Under the pieces are notes generated by a model that ran no database searches, was not told the origin of the DNA, and saw only the letters and a program-made list of their open reading frames with translations. Positions 44,644-54,372 of a stretch of 64,000 nt of DNA are shown piece by piece. Numbering within the stretch: the stretch's first letter is position 1; every line of letters begins with the position of its first letter. The position numbers and the translations under genes are program-made. Source of the stretch: IDS-8 sp040902105 (GTDB lineage Bacteria; Pseudomonadota; Gammaproteobacteria; Steroidobacterales; Woeseiaceae); assembly GCA_040902105.1 (NCBI GenBank), contig JBBDXW010000048.1, positions 1 to 64,000 of the forward strand, read 5' to 3'.

Positions 44644-46671
44644 CTAGTCCGGGTAGCGAGACAGGATTCCGGGACCCAGGGCATCGCGCAGCGGCTGGAG
44701 ATGTTCTTCGTAATTCCGCCAGTGCTCGAGCGCGCTGCGGTAAATGGGCTGCTTCACCTGCTCCGAGCTCGGCGTGCGGATGTTCCGCTGTGTCTCGTGG
44801 AAGCGGATACAGGTCTCCTCGAAAGGCAGCCTGCAGAAATCCAGCATGCGCCGAACCTGCCCTTCGAGATCGTCCACCACATCCTCATGCATAACGCGCA
44901 ATACGAAACCCGGCAGGACGCGGTCCCAGTGGTCCATCAGGCGCACATAGCCTTTGTAGTAGCGGCCGATTTCGTGCAGACCGTAGGTGAATTCCTGGCC
45001 TTCCCCGAACAATTGCTTGAAGCCGCTGAAACAGCAGGCCATGGGATGGCGCCTTGCATCGATGACCTTTGCGTTCGGCAGGATGAGGCGGATTAGGCCG
45101 ATATGCAGGAAATTGTTCGGCATCTTGTCGATGAAGAACGGCGCGCCGGCGCGATACACCCGGGTATTTTCAATATACCGCTCGCCGAAACGCCGGAAAT
45201 GGTGATCATCCAGCTCCCGCAAAATCGCCGGGTATCTCGGCGACCGTTCCACCCATCTGCCACGCAGGCGCTGGGCGAGACTGCCAATATCATGCAACTC
45301 CATGGTACCGTCGACGATGCTGTGTGAGGCCAGAATCTGCTCCAGCAGGGTCGAGCCGGATCGCGGCAGACCGACAATGAAAATCGGGTCGCGCGCCTCG
45401 TATCCCACCCCCTGCCGCTGTTCAAACAGCTCCGCGGTACAGACCTCCATCTGCGCCTCAACCCGGCTCTGGAATTTCGCATCTTTGTAACGCACCTGTT
45501 GCTTTTTCAGGGCATTGCCACGTTCGTAGTACGCAAAAGAGGTATCGTATTCCTTCCGATCCTCATACGCCTTGCCGGCGGCAAAGCACAGGTGAATCCG
45601 ATCCTGCAGGCGTGTATCGGCCGATTGTTCGTACTCGACGATTTGGGCCAGCTCGGCTTTGGTGAATTCGTAGGTCTTGGTATTGGCCAGACTCCAGTAG
45701 GCGTCGCCGAACTGCGGGCGAATCCGGTAGGCCGCACGATAGGCTTCGATGGCTTTGCGGAACGCACCTGTGATCTTCAGCGCATGACCGAGAAACAGGT
45801 GCTGCCTGGCGTCATAGGGATGCTTCTCCAGCACCCGCCGGTAGCGGGCGATTCCCTCCTCGGGTTTACCGAGACCCACGAGGGCCGAAGCCAGATTGGC
45901 CTGGTATCGTGGATCATCCGGGTTTGTTTTCAGCAGGATCTGCGCCTGCTCGTGAGCCTTGTCGAATCGCTGAGTGCGCAGTAACAGATTGAGATAATCG
46001 ACGCGCGCCGGGACGTGTTCCGGATACAGTTCCACACAGCTTTCCAACAGGAAGTCAGCACCATCATAGATCTGCAGCCGCACGCCAATCATCGCCAGCA
46101 GGCGCATGCCGTCGACATGGTGCTTGTTGCGCTGCAGGAAACTGCGGCACAGGCGTTCGGCCTTGCGCAACTTGTTCTGGTGCATGAAGCTGTACACGCT
46201 GACCAGCTCCGCCGGCAACGATTCGAGAAAGGCGAGCTGGAGTCGGGCACGTGCTGCCTCCTGTTGACGTCCAGCGCGATCACACAGACCGGCCAGCACC
46301 CGCCAGCTCGCCAGCAGGGCCGGGTTCAGTTCCACCGCACGCGCATAGGCCCGAAGGGCCGGACCGGGTTCATTCAGGGCAAGGCAAGAATGCCCCTGCT
46401 CCTGGTAGGCCCGGGCATATTCCGGGTCTCTTGCCAGCAGGGTCTGCAGAGTATGCAGCGCGCTGTCGTACTGGCGGGTATAGCGCTGGACCACCGCCAG
46501 CAGGTACAGGGTCTCGACCTCATCGTCCCGGGTGAGGGAGGGTTCGAGCAACGTACGCAGGATGACGGCGGCTTCGCCAAACCGGGTCGCTTGTATCAGG
46601 GTTCTGGCCTGCTCCAGCGATCCGGCAGACGGCCCGACCTTTGTCTGTAATGTCGATTCAGTACTTGTCAA
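44644..46671 (-). CDS. TPR-repeat sulfotransferase
   Basis: A 675-residue fusion. Residues about 15-400 are tetratricopeptide-like repeats (AYQEQGHSCLALNEPGPALRAY and similar units). The last 270 residues are a sulfotransferase domain whose PAPS-binding loop reads IVGLPRSGSTLLEQILASH, with FIDKMPNN and DARRHPMACCFSGF further on. It probably transfers sulfate from PAPS to a small molecule, polysaccharide or protein. Such TPR-sulfotransferases often lie beside TonB-dependent receptors in marine gammaproteobacteria, as here, where the receptor gene is divergent. Confidence 0.87.
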   Translation of the reverse strand: MTSTESTLQTKVGPSAGSLEQARTLIQATRFGEAAVILRTLLEPSLTRDDEVETLYLLAVVQRYTRQYDSALHTLQTLLARDPEYARAYQEQGHSCLALNEPGPALRAYARAVELNPALLASWRVLAGLCDRAGRQQEAARARLQLAFLESLPAELVSVYSFMHQNKLRKAERLCRSFLQRNKHHVDGMRLLAMIGVRLQIYDGADFLLESCVELYPEHVPARVDYLNLLLRTQRFDKAHEQAQILLKTNPDDPRYQANLASALVGLGKPEEGIARYRRVLEKHPYDARQHLFLGHALKITGAFRKAIEAYRAAYRIRPQFGDAYWSLANTKTYEFTKAELAQIVEYEQSADTRLQDRIHLCFAAGKAYEDRKEYDTSFAYYERGNALKKQQVRYKDAKFQSRVEAQMEVCTAELFEQRQGVGYEARDPIFIVGLPRSGSTLLEQILASHSIVDGTMELHDIGSLAQRLRGRWVERSPRYPAILRELDDHHFRRFGERYIENTRVYRAGAPFFIDKMPNNFLHIGLIRLILPNAKVIDARRHPMACCFSGFKQLFGEGQEFTYGLHEIGRYYKGYVRLMDHWDRVLPGFVLRVMHEDVVDDLEGQVRRMLDFCRLPFEETCIRFHETQRNIRTPSSEQVKQPIYRSALEHWRNYEEHLQPLRDALGPGILSRYPD

Positions 46672-47220
46672 GTTCTTCTCGCCGACGAAGCAACACTCGA
46701 TATGGACCGCAGAGGCCGCATGGTGACGTACCTCCTCTGCTGGCTATTAGTCCTCTCAATAACCGATTTCCGCAGGGTACACCTCCCTATTCAACGTCAC
46801 GCCGGGCAACGCAGCAGAAGAATCGCCGCGATATCCGCGACTTCGCGCTCGAGAGGAAAAAGTCTGACTGGCATTGATTGCGACCCGCTGCTCTGAAAGG
46901 AACAAAAATTCAAGGGGATACGCTAGAGTTCTCAGGAGGCCTTAACTTACCCATGAAACCAGATTCGGTTAAGTCGCGGCTCATGTCTTGCAGGGCAGAT
47001 CCTGTGGCATCGAGGAGACATTTTTTCTTCAGCTACGGTGTAGACTTGCGAGGAAATTTGTGTGAGGGTAACGTATGTGTCGGGAGTCTGTCTCTAATTG
47101 ACATCGAATACCGATCCTGGGGGATCGGCCCTGACAACGACAGCACATGAGCGAAATAGCTGGGAGTTAGATCAAGAAAGCGACCATAGTGTTGCACCTT
47201 TCAACCGCGGGGGTGGGGAC
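46672..47220. promoter_or_regulatory. Divergent intergenic region with a leader hairpin
   Basis: About 550 bases separate the sulfotransferase and the receptor. The only clear structure is CCGATCC-TGGG-GGATCGG (47111-47128), a perfect seven-pair stem about 90 bases before the receptor start. TTGACA lies just upstream (47098-47103) without a good -10, so this may be an operator or leader fold. No gene is recognised. Confidence 0.4.
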
Positions 47221-49608
47221 ATGTACAGAAAGAGAAAGCTGCGTGAGGCAATCACCTTGGCGATTGCATCGGGTGCCGTGGGTGTTTCGGGCAGCGCACT
47301 CGCGCAAGAACAAGAAGATGGTTCCAAAAGATTGGAGGAAATCATCGTTACGGCGGCCAAGCGGGAACAGAACTTGCAGGACGTCCCGATCGCGGTCCAG
47401 GCAATGGATGCGGCGATGCTCGAAAACCTCAATATTCAGAGTTTCGAGGACTACGTCAAGCAGGCGCCCAGCGTGAATTTTTCCGGCCGTGGTCCGGGTC
47501 AGAACGCGGTGTTCATGCGTGGCATCACGGCAGGGGGCGGCCTCTATTCATCCGGCCGAGCAGAGTCCACGTCGAGTGTGGCCCTCTACGTCGATGAAGC
47601 GGCGATGACCACTACGGGTCGTAACATCGACGTCCACCTTTTCGATGTGAACCGTATCGAGATACTGCCCGGGCCGCAGGGTACCCTGTATGGGCAAAGT
47701 TCCCAGGCGGGTACGATCCGCATCGTCACCAGCCAGCCGAGATTTAATGAATGGGAAGGCAAGGTCCAGGCCACGGTGCACACGATCGATGACGGCGATA
47801 CCGGTTTTGGCGTGGAAGGCGTTCTCAACATTCCGGTCATCGACGATCGCTTTGCTCTGCGTGCGGTCGGCTACCAGATCGAGCGGGCCGGGTGGATCGA
47901 CAATGTCCCCAATACCATTTCCTACAACGACAACATCTTTTTCGGTTCGGTCCCACAGGCGCCCGGCGCTGTCATTGCAGAACGAGACAATTCAGCTTCT
48001 GTAGCGGATGATATTAACGAAGCCGTGTACACCGGCGGCCGTCTCACCGGCTTGCTGAACGTCAGCGAAAACTGGGATCTGACCGTGGGCATGATGGCGC
48101 AGACTCTCGATGTCGATGGCGTGTTCGATTATTCGCCAAACATCGGTGACAATCAGATATCGCGCTACGAACCCGACAGACTCGATGACGATTTTATCCA
48201 GTTCAACTGGACGCTCGAGGGGCGACTGGGCATGCTGGATATAGTTTACGCCGGCGCGTACATTGACCAGGATATCAGTCAGTTCGCCGACTACACGACC
48301 GACGTCTACGATACGTCCTGGCTGATCTGGTACAACTGTGAATACAACGCCGCGTACGAGGTCCTGGGTTGCGAGGCGCCGAACGAGACGTTTCACCTGG
48401 ACGAGACAAAACAACGCACGCAGCACGAATTGCGGTTTACGACGGATCAAAGCGAGCGGCTGCGTTTCATCGGGGGAATCTGGTATTCCGAGGACGAAAT
48501 CCTCGCCCTGCAGGAGTGGCAGTATCACGATCCGGACCTGTTCGCCCAGAATGCAGCATGTTGCGGTGCCACGACTTTCTACGGCCCACGACCTCCGGAG
48601 ACCGCTTTCTGGAATGAAATTCACCAGGATGCCAATGAGCTTGCCTTCTTCGGCGAATTGAGCTACGACTTCACGGATCAATGGAGCGCGACTGTGGGCC
48701 TGCGGCGTTCCCTGAACGAATTGACGCCCCTGGGGTCGTTCAACACGGCGACACGTGGACCTGTTGACACGGACGGTGGCGGTACGCTGGACAATCACGG
48801 GACGGCAGAAGAGAACAAGACCATCCCCAAGGTCAGCTTAAGCTACCGGCCGAACGAGGACATGATGTTCTATGGCACCTATTCGGAAGGCTTTCGCCGG
48901 GGTGGGTTCAATCGCCAGGGAGCCATCTTCTTTGTAGAAACGGGCGAGTTGGCATTTCCGGCCGCTTTCGAGTCTGACACGGTCGACAACTACGAGCTTG
49001 GCTGGAAACTCACGCTGCTCGACAGCCGCGTGAGATGGAACGGTGCGGCATTCTTCCTCGAGTGGACGGATCAGCAGGTCACTATATTCGATCCGCCTAT
49101 CTATGGCATCACGGCCTTCACCGCCAATCTCGCGGGATCCGAGGTCAAGGGCATCGAATCTGATTTTACTGCGCTGCTCACGGACAACCTGACCCTGCAG
49201 GGCGCGTTTACCATTCTCGACGGGGAAATCACCGACCTTCCGGGGACGGGTGCGGAAGGCCTGAGGCCGGTTGGCAGTGACCTGTCCATGGTGCCGGATT
49301 TCTCGGCCAGTCTCAATTTCCACTATGACTTCCAGTTGATGGGAAGGGCAAGCTTCTGGGCGCTCGGTGCCTCGCACACCGGCTCGATGATCCAGGGCCT
49401 CACCGTGGCAGACTCCGAGAATCTCGATGCCTATACGCTAGTGGATGCCTCCATCGGCATAAGCTTCGAACAATGGCAGTTGCGGTTGATCGGGTCCAAT
49501 CTGACCGATGAGCGGCCCGAGCTCAGTATCGATGACGATGGCGGTCCGATACGGATTCGGAGCACGCAGCCGCGCACGCTGGCCGTCCGGGTGTCCTACG
49601 AATTCTAG
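47221..49608 (+). CDS. TonB-dependent outer-membrane receptor 1
   Basis: About 795 residues. The signal peptide AITLAIASGAVGVSGSALAQ is followed by the TonB-box-like region EEIIVTAAKREQNLQDVPIAVQAMD and the plug domain (GRGPGQNAVFMRGI, IEILPGPQGTLYGQSSQAGTIRIVT). A 22-strand barrel follows, ending in SYEF with the terminal Phe. I chose ATG 47221 (MYRKRKLREA); upstream codons in the frame show no similarity. The family takes up large or scarce ligands through the outer membrane. The ligand is unknown; the neighbourhood of secreted lyases and a sulfotransferase suggests an organic substrate rather than iron. Confidence 0.92.
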   Translation: MYRKRKLREAITLAIASGAVGVSGSALAQEQEDGSKRLEEIIVTAAKREQNLQDVPIAVQAMDAAMLENLNIQSFEDYVKQAPSVNFSGRGPGQNAVFMRGITAGGGLYSSGRAESTSSVALYVDEAAMTTTGRNIDVHLFDVNRIEILPGPQGTLYGQSSQAGTIRIVTSQPRFNEWEGKVQATVHTIDDGDTGFGVEGVLNIPVIDDRFALRAVGYQIERAGWIDNVPNTISYNDNIFFGSVPQAPGAVIAERDNSASVADDINEAVYTGGRLTGLLNVSENWDLTVGMMAQTLDVDGVFDYSPNIGDNQISRYEPDRLDDDFIQFNWTLEGRLGMLDIVYAGAYIDQDISQFADYTTDVYDTSWLIWYNCEYNAAYEVLGCEAPNETFHLDETKQRTQHELRFTTDQSERLRFIGGIWYSEDEILALQEWQYHDPDLFAQNAACCGATTFYGPRPPETAFWNEIHQDANELAFFGELSYDFTDQWSATVGLRRSLNELTPLGSFNTATRGPVDTDGGGTLDNHGTAEENKTIPKVSLSYRPNEDMMFYGTYSEGFRRGGFNRQGAIFFVETGELAFPAAFESDTVDNYELGWKLTLLDSRVRWNGAAFFLEWTDQQVTIFDPPIYGITAFTANLAGSEVKGIESDFTALLTDNLTLQGAFTILDGEITDLPGTGAEGLRPVGSDLSMVPDFSASLNFHYDFQLMGRASFWALGASHTGSMIQGLTVADSENLDAYTLVDASIGISFEQWQLRLIGSNLTDERPELSIDDDGGPIRIRSTQPRTLAVRVSYEF

Positions 49609-49676
49609 GGCAGTGTGACTCGCGGCTGACCGTCAATGCCCTGATATCCGGCTGTTCGTTCCTTTATGGCTGGTCG

Positions 49677-49696
49677 GCCGGCCCACTCGGGCCGGC
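49677..49696. terminator. GC-rich hairpin after receptor 1
   Basis: GCCGGCCC-ACTC-GGGCCGGC, a perfect eight-pair stem 68 bases after the stop. No T-run follows. Confidence 0.4.
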
Positions 49697-49702
49697 GACT
49701 GT

Positions 49703-50095
49703 TGAGAATTGTTGCGATTCAGCGAGACGCAGATGGTCTCGATTCTCAAGGGAGCCGACGCGGGCATGAAGGTGAAGGAGATTTTCCGCAAGCACGGCAT
49801 ATCCGATGCCACGTACTACAACTGGAAGTCGAAGTACGGCGGCATGGATGCGTCGGATATGAAGCGCCTGAAACGAGCTCGAGTCGGAGCTTTCGCAACC
49901 CAAGTGGATGTACGCCAGATTGGCACGTGAAAACGATGCCATGGATGCGGAATCTGATCGAAGAAAAAAGCTCTGAGGCCGCCGGCGAAACGCGAGGCGG
50001 CCGTTTTTTTGGCGCAGGAGGGCTCGTCGATCGCCGCCAGTTGCCGAAGTTTACGGTTGGAGCGGCGCTGCGCGCCGCCACCCTCAACCGCTACT
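49703..50095 (+). pseudogene. IS3-family transposase remnant (OrfA and start of OrfB)
   Basis: LRFSETQMVSILKGADAGMKVKEIFRKHGISDATYYNWKSKYGGMDASDMKRLK is an IS3-type OrfA. One extra base near 49877 shifts the frame; ELESELSQPKWMYARLARENDAMD then continues in another frame. After its stop the start of OrfB is seen (KREAAVFLAQEGSSIAASC), and the sequence ends just before receptor 2. The element is too short and frameshifted to be active, and is related to but different from the one at 3.7 kb. Confidence 0.8.
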
Positions 50096-50144
50096 GCAAA
50101 TGGCACAATATGCCCATACCCAGCTTTGCTGCGTTGATGTATCT

Positions 50145-52313
50145 ATGAGTTCACGCCGTCAAACAAATGGGTCGCGACCGCGAATCGTTCTCCTGATCGT
50201 CGGCCTGCTCGTCGCCCTCGTTGGACCGGCATCGGTGCGGGCTCAGACGCAGGAGAGGGCAATGTTGGACGACAGCGAAGATCAGCAAGGGGTAGTCAGT
50301 TACCCGGCCTCCTTCTTCGCGCGCTATCGTCCGAATACCGCCCTGGACATGGTGCGGCAGATCCCGGGCTTCCAGCTCGACGACGGCAGTGGCGAGCGCG
50401 GATTCGGGGCCTCCGCCGGCAATATCCTGATTAACGACCGCCGTCTCAGCGCCAAGCAGGATCTGCCATCATCCATACTTGCGCGCATCCCGGCCAGTCA
50501 CGTAGAGCGTATTGATTTGATCCGGGGCCAGGTACGCAGCATCGACATGCTCGGTCAGACTGTGGTGGCCAATATTCTGCTACGCGGCGACGTGCCGGCG
50601 GCGGTGCGCTGGGAGGCTTCGCTACTCAAGAACTTCCTCGATTCGTCCCTGGATTTCACTGACCTGGTGATGAATGGTTCGCGGTCCGCTCAGTGGCGGA
50701 ATATCGACTACAACGCCGGACTTACCCTGACCCGCCGCGGCACCGGGGATGAAATAGTTGTAGACGTCCTGGACGGCAATGGCAATCTGACCGAAGAACG
50801 ACTGGATGCGCAAGACGAGACCGCATACAACCCCGGTGGCAATCTCAATCTCTCCACGATGGTCGGTCGCACTCTCCTGCAGTTCAACGGCCAATTGGTC
50901 TGGCAGGATTTCGACATGATGACGGTCTCCGATAGGACACCGGTGAACAATGTCGGCGAACCCCGCCAGGAGATCTTCGGCAGCGACAACGACTCCATGG
51001 AGATCGAAGTCGGATTCGATGCCGAGCGCAGTCTTGCCGCTGATTTGCTCGGCAAGGGCATCGTACTGTTCTTCCAAAATGACAGCGATACGATCAACAC
51101 ACAGCGGATCATCGAGGACGTGGCCGGCCAGACCTTGTTGCGGGTGGCTGACTCCAACGTAAAGACTTCGGAAGCGATCACACGCCTCGAGTTCGACTGG
51201 TTGGGTTGGCAAGGTCACACCCTACAGTGGAATATCGAGGGCGCTTTCAATGCGATCGACGGTTCCCTGGTGCTGACGGACGACACCGGCTCCGGGCCGG
51301 TGGGGGTGGACGTGCCCGGTGGAAACACCCGGGTTGAAGAATTGCGCGGGGACATGCTCGTCAAGGACATCTGGCCGCTTGGCGACTGGGTAGTGGATTA
51401 CGGCTTGGGAGCGGAATACTCGGAGATCACACAAACCGGAGATTTCGATCGCACGGACAATTTTTTCTTCATCAAACCGCAGGGGCTGATCACCTGGTCA
51501 CCGAGCCGGGAGGTGCAGACGCGCCTGCGGGTGGCGCGCGAGGTAGCGCAGCTGAATCTGAATGACTTCGTCACCACCACGCAGTTCCAGGATGAAAACC
51601 TGTTGCGCGGCGGTCAGGATCTGGAACCGCAGAGTACCTGGGTCGCGGAGCTCACGTACGAGCGGCGTTTTGGCGAGCTGGGAGTGGTTGCAGTGACGGG
51701 GTTCCACCACTGGATCTCGGATGTGCAGGACTTCGTGCCACTGACAGACGACACAGATGCGCCGGGAAACATCGGCGACGGGCGACGCTGGGGCGTGGTG
51801 TTGGAGAGCACAGTGCCGCTGGACATACTGGGCCTGACCGGGGCGCGACTGGACGTGAAGGCGCGCTGGCAGGATTCCACGGTGGTCGATCCGGTGACGG
51901 GCAGGAATCGAATACTAACGGGAAGGTCCGAGCATCAGGGCCCTCCGAATTTTGCGTTCACCAGCGATAACAATTTTGATTTTATGTACGATGTCGCGTT
52001 CCGGCAGGATTTCGAGGACGCCCGGGTGGCCTGGGGCTGGGATATTGCCGATCGTGGCGAACGTACCTGGTTCAAGGTCAATGAACTGAATTTCTACGAC
52101 GAAGCTGGCATGGAGGCAAATGCTTTCATCGAGACGACAAGGTGGTTCGGGATCAAGATCCGGCTCGAAGGAAGCAACCTGTCGCATTTCACGGAAACTC
52201 GCGATCGCACTCTCTATACGGGCCGGCGCGGTCTGTCCCCGGTGTCACGACGTGAACTCACGGAAACAAGGGAGGGACGCCGTTTGATCCTGACGGTAAG
52301 CGGAACTTTTTAG
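50145..52313 (+). CDS. TonB-dependent outer-membrane receptor 2
   Basis: About 722 residues with a signal peptide (IVLLIVGLLVALVGPASVRA), a plug domain (FFARYRPNTALDMVRQIPGF, GNILINDRRLSAKQDLPSSILARIPASHVERIDLIRG) and a barrel that ends VSGTF. The plug lacks a long TonB box, and the protein belongs to a more divergent receptor branch than receptor 1. I chose ATG 50145; the open frame starts upstream inside the transposase remnant, so the gene's original promoter may have been displaced by that insertion. Ligand unknown. Confidence 0.85.
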   Translation: MSSRRQTNGSRPRIVLLIVGLLVALVGPASVRAQTQERAMLDDSEDQQGVVSYPASFFARYRPNTALDMVRQIPGFQLDDGSGERGFGASAGNILINDRRLSAKQDLPSSILARIPASHVERIDLIRGQVRSIDMLGQTVVANILLRGDVPAAVRWEASLLKNFLDSSLDFTDLVMNGSRSAQWRNIDYNAGLTLTRRGTGDEIVVDVLDGNGNLTEERLDAQDETAYNPGGNLNLSTMVGRTLLQFNGQLVWQDFDMMTVSDRTPVNNVGEPRQEIFGSDNDSMEIEVGFDAERSLAADLLGKGIVLFFQNDSDTINTQRIIEDVAGQTLLRVADSNVKTSEAITRLEFDWLGWQGHTLQWNIEGAFNAIDGSLVLTDDTGSGPVGVDVPGGNTRVEELRGDMLVKDIWPLGDWVVDYGLGAEYSEITQTGDFDRTDNFFFIKPQGLITWSPSREVQTRLRVAREVAQLNLNDFVTTTQFQDENLLRGGQDLEPQSTWVAELTYERRFGELGVVAVTGFHHWISDVQDFVPLTDDTDAPGNIGDGRRWGVVLESTVPLDILGLTGARLDVKARWQDSTVVDPVTGRNRILTGRSEHQGPPNFAFTSDNNFDFMYDVAFRQDFEDARVAWGWDIADRGERTWFKVNELNFYDEAGMEANAFIETTRWFGIKIRLEGSNLSHFTETRDRTLYTGRRGLSPVSRRELTETREGRRLILTVSGTF

Positions 52314-52352
52314 CGCAAGGTCCCGCCAGCCATGACACGACTGCCCCGGCCG

Positions 52353-53459
52353 TCAATCCTCGGTGCGCGTCTTCTTGTCGGGGTCGTAGAAGGGCAGGGT
52401 ATGGGTGGTGGCCTTGCAGCTCAGCTTCTCGCCCTTGATTTCCACTTTGACCCCGGGTTTGGCATACGAGGGTTCGATCTGAGCCATCGCCAGGGATTGG
52501 TTCAGCACCGTGGAGTACATCGGCGCGGTCACCTTGCCGATCTGCTTGCCGTCGGTGAACACTCCGGCCCCGAGTTCGACGGCCTGGTCGCTGTCGGCGA
52601 CCAGGCCGAAGTTCTTAACCTTTTCTTTACCCTTCTGGGCGAAGCAGGCGGCCTTGCCGCGGAAATCGGCTTCCTTGTCCTTGGTGACTGCGAAACCCAG
52701 GTCCAGCTCCCAGGGGGTGAGCTTCTCGTGCATATCGTAGGGATAAAACAGCAGCGCCGCCTCCACCCGGATCATGTCGATGCAGTTGAAGGAGCAGGGG
52801 ATGACGCCCTCGGACTTGCCTTGTTCCAGGATCGTGTCCCAGATGGGCACGACATTGTCGGCGCTGGCGAAGATCTCATAGCCGCGCTCGCCTGAATAGC
52901 CGGTGCGCGAGATCATGCAGTGGTGGCCGAACAATGTTGTGGGCATGTGGTGGAAATATTTCAGGCGGCGCAGATCGAATGGCGTGTGAGGGTCGAGGAA
53001 ATCCACTGCCTTCGGACCCTGCAGGGAGATGTCGTGCAGGTTATCGTCGAACTGAACGGAAAGGTCCTTGCCTTCTGCGGACTTGGCCAGCTGCTCGCGA
53101 CCAGTGCCACCACCGTGAACCATCATCCAATCGTTTGGCTTGATGTAGAACATGATGCAGTCGTCGGTGATGCCGCCCTCTTCGTTGAGGATCAGGGCAT
53201 AGACGGACTTGCCCGGATAGATCCGGGTCAAATCCCGGGTGCAGAGATGATTGAGAACCGCCAGCGCGTCGGGACCGGTGATGTGCATCTTCTTCAGCCC
53301 TGACACGTCGAACAGGCCGGCCGCCGTGCGCACCGCTCTGTGTTCGGCGTTGACGTCCTGATCGTACCCCCAGGGTACGTCCATTCCGTTCCAGTCGCCG
53401 AGGGGGGACCCCAGGGCCTTGTGTCGCGACGCCAAGGCAGATTGTCTCGGACTCGCCAT
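52353..53459 (-). CDS. GcvT-like folate-dependent aminomethyltransferase-family protein
   Basis: About 368 residues of the glycine-cleavage T-protein fold: an N-terminal folate-binding part (FDVSGLKKMHITGPDALAVLNHLCTRDL), SRTGYSGERGYEIF, the IRVEAALLFYPYDM segment and a C-terminal small domain (KVTAPMYSTVLNQSLAMAQI). Family members move one-carbon groups from methylated amines or sulfonium compounds to THF. GGAAGGG precedes ATG 53459 directly. It lies at the end of the N-methylglutamate cluster, on the same strand, so it probably handles an N-methyl donor, for example a partly demethylated betaine. DMSP demethylase belongs to the same fold, but nothing marks this protein as one. Confidence 0.82.
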   Translation of the reverse strand: MASPRQSALASRHKALGSPLGDWNGMDVPWGYDQDVNAEHRAVRTAAGLFDVSGLKKMHITGPDALAVLNHLCTRDLTRIYPGKSVYALILNEEGGITDDCIMFYIKPNDWMMVHGGGTGREQLAKSAEGKDLSVQFDDNLHDISLQGPKAVDFLDPHTPFDLRRLKYFHHMPTTLFGHHCMISRTGYSGERGYEIFASADNVVPIWDTILEQGKSEGVIPCSFNCIDMIRVEAALLFYPYDMHEKLTPWELDLGFAVTKDKEADFRGKAACFAQKGKEKVKNFGLVADSDQAVELGAGVFTDGKQIGKVTAPMYSTVLNQSLAMAQIEPSYAKPGVKVEIKGEKLSCKATTHTLPFYDPDKKTRTED

Positions 53460-53651
53460 CCCTTCCTCCCATGTTGTGCGTGATGATTGTCGGCTGCATG
53501 GTCGACCGGCGCTGACGCACCGCCCGGGATCCCGACGCAATATCTCAACCTGACAGCCTGTCGAACCTGATCTGTAACCTTACACTATCGCCCAACGACC
53601 TGCGACCGCAAGCGCTGTCGGACGTCATACATTCCCCGTACCTGTTCTGCC

Positions 53652-54368
53652 TCAAGTTCGAGCAATGCTGACTATCGCGTCATAGCCAACCGGTTTGCCG
53701 TCGAACTCGGTCATGGCATCCTTCAGGGCACGCCACAGGTAATCAGCCGAGGCACTGTCGAAAACAAGATGGTAGGCGGGCATGTCTCCAAGATTGCTCC
53801 GTATGCTGATGGCATTCATACGTGCGATGGACGTCTGGGCAATCATGCCGGAGGGAAGTTTGGCTCTTCTCATGTCAACGCCGCATAATTTTGCAAACAT
53901 GACGTCTGCCAATGCTCCGGTAACGAGAAACCATGCAGATAAATCACGCCGGGGAACGTGGTAACAGGATTCGGGCTCTTCCTCGGCCACGCCGCTGTCA
54001 AGCTGCGCGCAAGTACCTGAATTATTGGACAAATCCCCCAACAAGAGTGCTTCCGTGTCGGCGAGCCTCGCTAATATGGAACCATCCTCCTGAAGCCATG
54101 AGAAGTTGTTGTCATCGCCCACATGCAGGCCCGCCTTTTTCAGCCATTCAAGTGCCCGGCGACCCCTGAAGCCGGTTCTTGGCAGAGGTGACAGATCGAC
54201 CAGGCCCAGTTCCCTGGCTCGTGCGGACTCTTCTTCAATGGAGGCTCCATAGCTGGAAGCTATCGCGCATCCGGACAACTCAGCAAAGTGGGCACCGTCG
54301 GCCAGAAGCGTCCGATAATGAAAGCTGCGGGCTTTGAAATCAGTGGTGTGTACAAAAGTCCCTGGCAT
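53652..54368 (-). CDS. mgdD: N-methylglutamate dehydrogenase subunit D (sarcosine oxidase gamma-like)
   Basis: About 238 residues related to the gamma subunit of heterotetrameric sarcosine oxidase (SoxG): LVDLSPLPRTGFRGRRALEWLKKAGL at the start, DAMTEFDGKPVGYDAI at the end. I chose ATG 54368 (MPGTFVHTTDFKA), four bases after the mgdC stop, over an upstream in-frame start at 54446 that overlaps mgdC. It completes the mgdABCD set; the subunit forms part of the complex that oxidises N-methylglutamate to glutamate with transfer of the C1 unit to THF. Confidence 0.85.
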   Translation of the reverse strand: MPGTFVHTTDFKARSFHYRTLLADGAHFAELSGCAIASSYGASIEEESARARELGLVDLSPLPRTGFRGRRALEWLKKAGLHVGDDNNFSWLQEDGSILARLADTEALLLGDLSNNSGTCAQLDSGVAEEEPESCYHVPRRDLSAWFLVTGALADVMFAKLCGVDMRRAKLPSGMIAQTSIARMNAISIRSNLGDMPAYHLVFDSASADYLWRALKDAMTEFDGKPVGYDAIVSIART

Positions 54369-54372
54369 GCGC

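Noticed and set aside
47098..47103. TTGACA as a promoter of receptor 1
   Set aside because: No acceptable -10 sequence lies 16-18 bases downstream; kept only as a remark in the intergenic entry.
52353..53459. DMSP demethylase DmdA
   Set aside because: Same fold and length, but I could not identify DmdA-specific residues; the general family name is safer.
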